Shown here: piece after piece, positions 26,401 to 38,400 of the stretch | Numbering within the stretch: the stretch's first letter is position 1 | Layout of the letters: each line of letters starts with the position of its first letter | Source of the DNA: Pristionchus mayeri | Taxonomy: Eukaryota; Nematoda; Chromadorea; Rhabditida; Neodiplogasteridae | Direction: 5' to 3' | DNA: 64,000 nt | NCBI GenBank assembly: GCA_036245805.1 | Contig: BTRK01000001.1 | Location: forward strand, 35,908,758 to 35,972,757 | The notes under the pieces: model-generated | What the model saw: the letters and a program-made list of their open reading frames with translations, nothing else | What the model was told of the DNA's origin: nothing | Databases searched by the model: none | Program-made: the position numbers and the translations under genes

Positions 26401-29400
26401 TCGATCGTGTTCGTCGCCGTGTACTGGTAGTCGGCACGGAGCGATCTGCGATTGCCTGGGTTTCTCCAGTTCCATGTATGATAAAAAAGGTGCAGCCACG
26501 TCAAGCGATTTTACAGTCGTCAGGAGACTACACTAGGTGGTCTAATGCAGTGAGGCCGACTACTGCTAGGACTACGTATCGTTGATGTCCAAAGTGCTTT
26601 TAAGGAACGTTATCTTCTAGGTGCCCCTGATTCACGGTCTCACAACTCCTCAGCGATGGGAAATGGGAAATGGTAAGTTGAAATGGGAAATGGCAAATTG
26701 AAATGGGAAATGGTAAGGGAAATGGGAAATGGCAAGTTTTTCGGAAGGATGGGAAATGGTAAGGTGAGGAGGACCGGGGAGGCCAGTAATCCAAGAATCG
26801 CTGACCTCTTCCTGCTCATCACCGGCATCACCATCTTCTTCTGGTCCATGCTCTTCACCGAGTACGAACGGCCTGAATTTAGAGGATTTATCACGAAGTA
26901 ATCTATGAAAAAAGCCTAGAAAAATCAGTAGCTTCCTAGAAGCAATTGGATATTTCGGACCTGGCAAGGCCAGTAAGAAAATTTGAAAAATTTTGATTAT
27001 TATAAAATTCAGTCAGTTAATAAAACAATACTGTTTAGGGAAAGATACCCAATCGCTTGCTCACTCCCAGTGAGGAGCGTGCCCACGCGCGCCGTTGCTG
27101 GTCGGGATCCTTAATTAGCCAGTTGTTAATTAGCTGTTAATTACCTTAATCACCTAATTATTATCTTTGAAATAATGTTACTCACCAATTTAACGTTCTT
27201 GAGGTCGCTCACCGAGAAAGAGAGCGCAGAGAGAGCTGAAATTATCGGGTAATCAATTATTGTTTTACAGCTGATTGGAATAAGATAATTATTGGTGAAA
27301 GATCCACATTTTTCATGTTATCGTTGGAACAAATGCTTATGCAGCTTCTCTGGGAATGTTATTGTTCGAATAAATAGTGTTTCTTTCCGATTTATGCGAC
27401 CATCTCTAACTCTTTTCATTCTTAGCGCTCCCTCGATCCCTCAGTAGACTGATTATCTTTTGGGGAACAAGGAAATTTGCATAATGCCATCAAGACGCAA
27501 GTAACAAAGAGAAAAACATAAACTGGGCTTATCTACCTCATCGATAATGTACAAAAAATCGATAGTTCTGACCAGATGGGCTCATCGTGGATCGCGGTAC
27601 CGCAGCGGCAAGCATATCCAGGACCTGGTCGTGGTACATCCGGTGGAACCTGCATATTACGGTAGGATAAAGTGTACGGTAGGTGCGACCAGGGTACGAT
27701 TACCGTAGGAATAGGGCACGGTACGATAAGTCAGAATTAAAGACTAGTTGAAGTCTTGTGGGACAACTTCAAAGTGTAACTGTTTCACATGATGCAGGAT
27801 ACAAGAGTGCCTTTCTTGCCCTGCGAGTAGGATACGGTACGAGTGTGGGACATGCTCAGGTATACGGCAGGAGAAGAGATGGACTGGGGGAATGGCGGTG
27901 GTAACATAGAAGGATAGGATTGAAAGAAAGACGTGTTGACGGACATTTACCGGCTCACTTTTCCACTTGTGTGTGATACAGTTTATAGAATCTGAAGGGG
28001 CTATGGTTAGGGATGGCTTCGGAAAAACACATTATCTCAATGCCCGCAATGCGAAAGAGAAAGCTTTCAATTTCCTGCATTTGCGAATAGCATCACTAGC
28101 ATAAATTTCAATCAGAGAGCAATCAAAGATCAAGGATCAAGATACAAAGATTAAAGATCAACCTTCCGTTCTCGTTGGCCAGCAGCTCATCGGGCGCGCC
28201 CTCCTCAACAATCTCTCCTCCATCCAGCACGATTATCCTGTCCGCCGTCTTGATCGTTGACAACCTGCAGAAAGGGGCGTGGCCTAATTTGCATTTCATT
28301 TTTATCACCGATTAACGATTAGCATCCGCTTGCATTTTTACACACACTCAAGGAAGAAAGGTAGATTTTTCAAAGCATTGAACAGGAGAGATTCTTTATG
28401 AACGATGCTAAAGTAGTGACCTGAAAGTGGGCGTGGCCTGCAAAAGATCAAAGATCAACCTGTGCGCGATCGTGATCGAAGTGATGCCCTCGGCAGCTGC
28501 ATCAAGAGCGTGCTGCACCTCCTCCTCATGCTTCTTGTCCAGAGCGGAGGTCGCCTCGTCGAAGATGATCACCTGGAGAGATGTGATCTTTGATCTTTGA
28601 ACTTAGAACGTTGACCTTTCCTCGAATCGGCTAAATCTTTCACTCTCATTGTAGGGATCAATTTTTCTGGTATAACTGTAGACTTAGCATGTTGGAAGAA
28701 AGAGAGAGCGGCAAGTTTTTTCCCACCAATTTTTTCGCATTTTAAATTAAAAAGATATACATTCGTTATTATGTATGCTAACCGATAAAGAAATTTCAGT
28801 CAACCTTGTATTGTGCAAAATGTTTTAGTCTAGACATAAAAACACAATTTCAACTAAACGAATGAAACTAGTAGTTCCATTAAAGCATCTGAAACCCCGG
28901 TGAATCCCGCGCGGAAATCCCTTAGCAATAACGAAAACACTGTATGTAAATCAGACCGCGCGAGAGAGGAGGCGACAGCGGCAGACCGCATGGGTACGCC
29001 CACTCCTCTGCTCTTTCCTTCCCTTCCTCTGTGTTCTCTGACCATTTACATAGACCGCTTCACTGAATCTACCTGATTTTCAAACAAATCCTGATTGTCC
29101 CTTAGCCCTGTAGAAACTTCAAGTGCGTGTATCTCGGCTCAAAATTGGGCTAGAGACTTCAAATTTTAGATTTACTTTATGGTTCAAGGATCCTATCTGT
29201 ACATATCTACGGTATCCTAATATGATCTAAGGGGTTTATCCGGGGGCGGACAAAACGTAAACGGACAAAACGTAAACGGAGTATATCTCACTTTGGAGCC
29301 GTCCAAACAACTTGGGAGTGACGCACCCAATCAATACTACAGTACTACCATGAAGTACCGTAACCAGTTCCTCGGGTCAGATTTAGTTCCTTGGGTCACA

Positions 29401-32400
29401 TATTTTTCTATAATTTCACAATCGATCTCACGATGTTTTTACCATTGTTAACAGTATCCCGGACTATGTAGAATCATTTTAAAATTGGTTTGAGAATCAT
29501 AGAAAAATATGTGACCCAAGGAAATAAATCTGACCCAAGGAACTGGATACGGTTTTTGACGGTGGTACTATAGTATTGATTAGGTGTGGCACTCCCAAGC
29601 TGTTAGGCCAACTCCCAAGCGAGATATACTCCGTTTACGTTTTGTCCGTTTACGTTTTGTCAGCCCCCCGGTTTATCCTGCTTTAACAACGCAGCTGGTA
29701 CCTAATAAGCTTTATTTTTCATGTTTCCCGCCTGATTCGAAAAGCGTTAACCACGCATCAAAGTGTTTCTTTACTAGCATTCCATCTCCCCCATCTCCTA
29801 TCGTATTGGCAGTTATTTCAACCCTCCTTCTTTCTATAGTATCTCGGAAAATCATGGACAAGTCATTGAATCTCGCCTGCCTCCCAACCGACATAATACG
29901 ACGTATCGCCCGGTTGGAAAAGGAAAAGATGTGCAAATTGTGTATTGTAAGTACAACATTTATTTCCACTAATATATCATTACTCAGCTTTCACGCGCTT
30001 GGAATTCAACTGTGCTTTATGAATATCCGAAAATGAGAAAATCTCTTCCTACAATCGACATATTTTCGTGCACATTAAATCTTCATAGTTCTAGTGTTTC
30101 GATAACAACAAGGATCTCAAATGCCACCATTGTTTGTTTTCTAAATTATCGTTTTAAATGCCAATTAAATCACAGGAGGTCAGCAACATTGAAACCAAAC
30201 ACTTTCAACACCGTAACTTGGAGATTTTGAGACACATCAAAAGCGCTTCGGCGATTAAGGAGGTTAGAATCAAGCTAGAGGAAATCCCCAGAGTGTACAA
30301 TGTGGATGGTCTTCAACAAGTGCTAAGCGACATCTCTATCGATCGCGTGGTGGTCGACCATACAAGTTATGCGTCATTTAGTAAGCAAAGGTAAAACATT
30401 TACAACCTTTTTTTCTTTTTTCGCCAAAAATTCCTAAATTCTTTGAAGGTCAGTCATTCTCAGCGTGTTGCGGTCACACACTGTGCAACAGCTTGAAATA
30501 GAATTGTATATGGTGGACCCAATGTCAGTGCGTACGTAAGCATACTAATCTTCAAGTTGAATAATCTCATAAATTTAGGTTATTTTATCACCGACGCTAT
30601 AAAATTCGCAAAGTCAATTAAGATTTACGAACGTGATTGTCAGTATTCATATTATTTCGGATGGGATAAGAACGCTTGGAAAGAGATGATCAAAGAGTTG
30701 ACCGATACTGGAGCTATGACGGCGAGCCTTATGGATACTAATGATCGGTATAATATATCTAAAATAAGAAAGCTGCGTATTCTCGTCGATTCAATCACAC
30801 ATTTAGAATGATCTCACAAATATTTCAAATTCCATCTCAAATACAAAAAATCTGTTAATGCAAAATAAAATCATTTGAAACAAATAATCTGTTCATACAA
30901 AATATACACGATTTGTTGCTCAAGAAACCTGTCGAAAGAAACCCAAACCTGTGTGGATCGACATACAATATGAATAAAAATATGAACAAATGTCACTTCG
31001 GTCCAAAATTATACATTATATGCTCGATTACTTATGCCATTGTGAAATATATTCCATTTGACTTTCAAGGGTTCCACAAGTAGTCGTTCAATTTCGTTCA
31101 CTTTATAGTCCTCCGTATCCGTATAATATTAGGGTGTCCCATAATTTTTTAGAATTTTTTTGACATTTTTTGTTTTCAATATTTTACCAACAGATAACAA
31201 CATTCCCTCAACAATCTAGGCCCATGTATTCCCTCAACCTTCTCCCACCTACAGGGCAGGGTCCCGCTTCCTCTATTCCAGAAGGCTAGGGGCTTGGAGT
31301 CAATACAGTAATAAAAATCCCTCTCCAGATCGCCTTTTTTGTTGAACTTATTTTCCCTGCAGAAGTCATCAAGAGATCTGAATGCGTGGTAGTCGCATGG
31401 GGAATGGTCCGAGTTGTATGGTCTATGAAGGAGACTTTCGATGTTCAGTTCCTTCGTTTTCTTCAAGGTGATTGTCGCATGATGGGATCTACCATTATCA
31501 AGGAGGCGAATTATTTTTTTCCCTTGCGCACGAGTTAGGGAAGCACTTGGTTGGCCATCTCCCCCAGTTCAGTAGAAAATACATCAACCTTGACGGTGAG
31601 GCCAGGTGTGAGAATCCCAGCCTAAAAAGGACCGAGTGAGGAAAAGAAGAAGATGAGGAGTTGTTTCTTGTCGCGAGTTTCTTTCTTCGGGACGGCTTCT
31701 GGCTTCTCATCGGCACCGGTCCACTGTAGCTTCCACTCAGGGTTCTTACACGTGATCCACTCTTACTTCCACTGCGGTGATCTTGTGGATCCAGTAAGTA
31801 TTGGGTTTGCAATATGATAAATGTCGACAGATATCGACTCGCGATTTGAGCTGTACCACGTTCAGGTCATTAGAAATCACTTGACGGCGCTTATGTTTCT
31901 TGTAGGCCTTATTGAAGAGATGGCACACGGTGGATTTAGAAGTACTTCTATCACCTTCCAACTCGCATACACTAAGTTTGGCCTCACTTGCGAAGGTTGT
32001 GAGAATGGGGTGTTTGACCGGGCGGATCTGGCGATCATAGTGAGGTGGCCTGAGAGCTCGTACACCCATTTTTGAAGAGGGTGAACAAATTAAAGTAGGT
32101 GGCAAGGAAGTGGGCATGGGGAGCTTGCGATACCACCGATCATTTGCAAGCCTCAGTGGCTGAGCGATAAAAGAGGAAGGAGTGGAATAAAACAAAGCAT
32201 CAATCTCGACGAGTACCCATTGCTAGAATGTGTGAAACAATCAAAAGAGTGATACAATTCCGATTCCGTTTGTAGTCAATAATTACGAGATAGATTATCT
32301 ATCTTTCAGTTTGTGAGATTATAGCAAGCTTTTATGCAGTTCGTTTTTAGGGCATGTAATATCCAATTTTCTAAGAAATTATGGGACACCCTATTATATA

Positions 32401-35400
32401 TAATAGGGTGTCCCATAATCATAATTAATCATAATTTTTAATCATAATTTTTAATCCCATAATCATAATTTTTTTATTATCAAATAATAAAAAAATGATT
32501 CACCTTGGGCCTTCGTATAACCGCCCTCGCTATGGCTACGCGCTGCTTCTGGCCTCCAGAAAGCTGTAGACCGCTGCAACGGACCAGATTATGGCATGTT
32601 ATTGTTGACGAGTGATGAGCGAACGATTCTACATTTCTCAAAAAAAACAGGCAGGGGATTCATCTCCAGGCGGTCGTCAAAGACGAGAAATAGCCCCCCC
32701 CCCTCACCGATCTCCCACTCTCGTCTGCATGCCCTCGGGCAGCGCCGAGATGAAGTTCCAGGCGCCGACACGACGAGCCGCGTCGTTGACGTCCATCTGA
32801 AGTCAGTTATGATAGGTTGAGCTCTTTGCTTATCACGCGTCCTCTGAGAGATTGCATGACCCCCCGGCACCAGGAGCCCCAACTTTGAGCACTATCCTCG
32901 AGAAAATTATGCCAGAGTATATTGGTATATTGGGGACGAGAAAAATTTCTGCGTTGGCCGTTTTTTTCAGAACCGGTTTTTAGGTATTTTCCGGTTCCGC
33001 TCCCGGCCCTACCATATATCAGCTCCCAGATGAGCTGAAAGAATGGCATCGGGCTTAAAATGTTCGTAAAATTATTTCAAACAACTTTTATGTTGAAATG
33101 AAGTTGCCTAGATGACAACTTCATGTTGAAAATAATCAAAAAGTGATTTTTAAAGGAGGAGTAAACTCAAAACACAATTTTTGAAGCTATCATACGCACT
33201 GCCTAGAGCTCCACAACGAGAAGAAGCCCCGAAATGTTCACATTGATATCTCCATTCCGAACAGAGTTATAGCTAGTTGGCTGGGAGCCAGATCAGGGAA
33301 AGCTCAGGGAAGGGGGCGAGATAGTACGCGACTTGAAGAGAGTGCGTCCCTAGGGGAAACATATTCCAACCGGGCGCGCGTTTGCATTTACTCCTCCTTT
33401 AAATGAGAAAATAAATTCTAGCGGCTCGGGGACCCCACCTTTTCGTGTAAACCGACATCATTTTCAGAACCTACGTGCATTTTTACATCAGGAAAAAATT
33501 GAGCCTAGTCAAATAGGTGTGGTAATTGACCTTACTGCAGCGAAAATTACCGCCAAGTCGAACATTTCAAATGTTCATAATTTTGATTCTTTACGATAAG
33601 CGCTCCATTCTGCATATTTTTGATGTTTTATAATATTTACTTATAAAATATATTAAATTCTGTTAAAAAAACCGAAGATATCCATATTTTAGAAAAACTC
33701 ATTTTTTCACCTCTCGTGGTCTCAAATTTGCACATTGCAATTTTTAAATTCTTAATTTTTAAATTTTTAAATTCTAATTCTTAAAAGAATTTCGATAACT
33801 CTAGATGTGTAAATGATACCCATTCAGTATACTGCCTTGATATGAGCAAGGATTGTTGAAATAGGCCTCCGCCAAGAGTTAGCTGCCTCATCTTTTGATC
33901 ACCGAAAATGGAAAATCGAAGGTGTCGGAAATATTCAAAATTAATTTTTGAAGATACTTTCGAGAATTTTGATTATATTTTCGCGTGAAAATTGTTTTAG
34001 TAATATTATTAACCATAATTATATGATAAATCCGCTAACCTTACTGTTTCGAAATTTCCAAAATTTTTCAGATTTGAATTTTTTGATTTTGGAGGAATTG
34101 CAAAATATGTCGCTGTGTAACATGAATCTGGTTGATAATATTTCTAAAACATTTTTCATTCGAAAATATAATCAAAATTTCCGAAATTAACTTCAAAAAT
34201 GAATTTTGAATATTTCCGGCACCTTCGATTTTCCATTTTCGCTGATCAAGAGATGAGGCAGCGAACTCTTGGCGGAGGCCTATTCCAACAATCCTTACTC
34301 ATATCAAAGCAGTCTACTGAATGGGTATCATCTACACATCTAGAGTTATCGAAATCATGAAATTGCAACGTGCAAATTTGAGACCACGAGGGGTGAAAAA
34401 ATGAGTTTTTCTAAAATATGGATATCTTCGGTTTTTTAAACAGAATTTAATATATTTTATTAATAAATATTATAAAACATCAAAAATATGCAGAATGGAG
34501 CGCTTATCGTAAAGAATCAAAATTATGAACATTTGAAATGTTCGACTTGGCGGTAATTTTCGCTGCAGTAAGGTCAATTACCACACCTATTTGACTGGGA
34601 TCAATTTTTTTTCCTTATGTAAAAATGCACGTAGATTCTGATCATGATGTCGGTTTACACGAAAAGGTGGGGTCCCCGAGCCGCTAGAATTTATTTTCTC
34701 ATTTAAAAATCACTTTTTGATTATTTTCAACATGAAATTGTCGTCCGGGAAACTTCATGTAAACATAAAAGTTGTTTGAAATAATTTTCCGAACATTTTG
34801 AGCCCGATGCCATTCTTCCAGCTCATCTGGGTTCTGATATATGGTAGGGCCGGGAGCGGAACCGGAAAATACCTAAAAACCGGTTCTGAAAAAAACGGCC
34901 AACGCAGAAATTTTTCTCGTCCCCAATATACTGTGGCATAATTATCTCGAGGATAGTGCTCAAAGTTGGGGCTCCTGGTGCCGCGGGGGGTCCGTTTTCA
35001 TGCAATCTCTCAGAAGACTCGTGTTATAAGCTCTGTATCTCGCAACATTAATCTATCAATGCGAACCATGTCAAATTTTCAAACAATATTGTTCAAGGAG
35101 TCAGCAAGGCTCATTGGAATGGGAAGACAATGGATTCCCAGTAGGGCGGCAAGAATGGATCACGAGTGACCCGCGCTATTTACGATTCCGTCGGGTCACC
35201 CGATTTTGTGACCCTGACCCGTTTCTGACCCGTAATCTCGGGTCGAAGCGGCTCTCACTCCCTCTCGAAAGGAAGAGCAAGAGCGAGAGAGTGCGATAAA
35301 GGGAGAGAGCGCCGAGAGTCTCGTCTCTCTGCGCTCTCTCCGTTCAACACGATCTCTCGCTCTTCCTCTTCCTTTCTAGCTCTCACGCTTGACCCGTTTC

Positions 35401-38400
35401 GACCCGAATCCGGCGAGTCATCTACCGACCCGTATCTGACCCGTTTTAGAGGGTCAAAAGGTCGACCCGTGATCCGTTCCTGCCGCCCTAATTCCCAGTG
35501 AGATAGATGCAGGCTGCGCAGTGGGAAACTCACTGGCGTTCCACTGGTAAAGTTTCACGAGAGATGGAATAAAGAGACGCTCATCACCTGCGTCGCATCC
35601 AGACGTCCGTAGCGGATGTTGTCGGCGATGGAGCCGTCGAAGAGCACCGGCTCCTGCACGACCAAAGTTCAAAGATCAAATATGACGTCATTTGTTAACC
35701 TTCCATTGTGCCCAATCCTAGAAACTAACAAAATTGATGCCCAGACAAGGTTTCTCAAAGCAAGAGACGAACTGAACTAATGAAGTTAGAATGACGCACT
35801 TGTGAAACGAGGGCGCACTCTGCTCTCACATCATCAGGAGAGAGACGAGCGATGTCCACGTCACCGAGCTCGATCTGAATCTCATATAGTTTAAAGATCA
35901 CGGATCAACCTCGTATATCTTCCACTGAAAAAAACTGTGGAAACACTCAAACACTAGATTAGCACTGAAATATGCATAGAGTAATGAATTTTTGCAAATG
36001 ACAAACCAATAATAACTAATCACTAATGACATCATCACTCACCGTTCCCTCGTTGAGGTCATAGAACCGTAGTAGGAGCGCAGTGAGGGTGCTCTTGCCC
36101 GAGCCGCTCGCTCCCACCACAGCCACGTGCTCGCCCTCAGCGATGGAGAAGGAGATCCGCTTGAGCACCTGGGAATTGACTAAGTAATTGATTCATTAAT
36201 TAATATGTATATTTATTTATATTATGAACTCGTAGTTGTAATTCTACGTGCATTCCTTCGCTTCACATTCCCATTATTGCAGGAGCACGAACTATCTAGT
36301 TATTTATCGAACACAGCGTTCTGACCCCCATTGTTCTCTCCAGATAAGGGTAGACAAAGGGATTAGAATTTTGAATTTTTCCGCGAAAACCCAAACTGCA
36401 AATATGCTGTTTGAAAGATCTTCGATATTTGGGAATCCTCTGAAACATAAAACAGTGCCCCCAATTTAATCACTCTGAGCACTTTTGCGTCTCATAGTTG
36501 GAGTGAAACAGAAATCAGCCCGGTCAGTTCCGTTCACCGAGAGGGCGATTCACGGAGGTAGATTTTATGTTTCAGAAGAATTTCAAGTACACTGATTGCA
36601 GTTCGACTCAGATCCCTTTTCTGTCGAGTCAGAATGCTATGCGAAGAACTGAGCAACACTGCTCATTTTTGCATATAATCTCAAAGACTCATCGGGAGCG
36701 AATACAAATTGGAGAGAGTCAGACTATTGCTTGAGGAACTAATTGAATTGAGAAGCCTCCTCACCTCGACATCCGGCCTGCTTGGGTAGGAGAAGGAGAC
36801 GTCGCTGAAGGTGATGCTGCCCTAAATGATCCTTGATTATTATCTTTAATTTCTACGGCTTAGTAATTTGAAAGTAAGAAATACCTTTCCGGACGGTCGC
36901 TCTCTCTTCTCCGGTGGAGGCAGGGTCGGGTCGTTCTCGATCGAGGGCGACTCGTCCAGCACTTCTTCGATCTGAACTGATAAATTGAAGTGAATAAAAC
37001 ACAAAAGGGTCACATCGAAAGACAATCTCATTCGCTCTCTGAACGACTCCAAAGAGCTTGTTAACTCTAGTGAGAAGAAACGCCTCGAACAAAGATCAAC
37101 GATCAAACCTCGATGGCGTTCTTCTTTGCCGTGTTCTGTCCGGCAAGATGGAAGCCGATCGAGATTGCAGTAGTGCACATGTACAGCAAGTTGATCGCCA
37201 ACTGACACAAGTCATTCATTCATTAATTCATTCGATGATCTTTTCCGTTGGGGATGAGTTCGAAAAAACACATGTGGGTATGTAAGAAACGAATGGATGT
37301 CGATTGGATCGAATCAAGTTTATTTTTGCTCTGGAACGGTTCTGTGTTGCATTGTCGATGCACATGTATGCCTGCTTTTTGAACGTTGCTCATGTTTCAG
37401 TGCTGCATCATTAATCAATGAAACAAAGAGATCAAAGATCGAGCAATGTACCGCAAGTATGGCTTTTCTCACCCCGCACAACACTCCGGCGTCCACCCTC
37501 TCCAGTCGCCAGACGCCGTAAGCCAGAGCGACCGTGAACATCAACTCGGTGATGAGTATCTGCGAGGGTTACTGTAACAGATAGTAGGCAATCGATAATT
37601 GGGCTACCGTATATTCAGACATCGATCAATGAACAATTGGGAAAATGGTCTTCTTGGGAGCAGAATATGTTTCGGGTATATTACGAAAACCAATGTTCGA
37701 TTTAGAAATTGATCAACCCGTCTGCTCGTTCGCAAAAAAAAATGAAATTACGCTCTCTCCAGATTTGTCACAGTTACAGTAATCTTATTGTTATCGATCT
37801 GGATTACTGCAATCACGTAGAGTGACCTACCATGCAGATCGAATCGATCACGGAGGACGATCGCAGGCGCGCTTCGGTGAGGTTGCTGTGCTCGACGGAG
37901 AGCCGCTCGAATCTATAATACAATCGATATTTCAGTCATCATCACTTCGCACAAGGGGTGGTGGCTACACAAGAAATGAAATACTTCATTCTGATTGCTT
38001 TCTCAATCGTGTCTTAGCGAGAGAGCAAGGAATGCATTTCCTTCGAAGCTACACGTTTTCCTACTGGATATGTTAAGGGATGTCTAGAGAAAAATGATGA
38101 AGAAGAGTGCCGACGGTTCGAGAAGAAGCAAAGATCAAAGATCACTCACTTGTTGATGGTCTGCTTCTGGGCGCCGAATGAGATCACAGTGCGGATGCAT
38201 GAGTACGTCTCGGAGACGAGATTCACGATCTTCTTCTCCAGCAGAGAGGACTGATCGACGGTGGAGACGAACCACTGAAGGAAGGGATAGATACCACTGA
38301 GGTAGGGCAATCATCCGGCTCTCCCCTATTTGCATGCAATTTCTCTAACCTATGAGGGAGTGTGTAAAATAAATGCGTTTTACAGAATTCATCCACTACA

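Noticed and set aside
26683..26901. Hydrophobic plus-strand frame ([15 protein letters not shown])
   Set aside because: The minus strand here is the P-glycoprotein linker exon in correct phase with both neighbours; the plus frame is its shadow joined to a tandem repeat.
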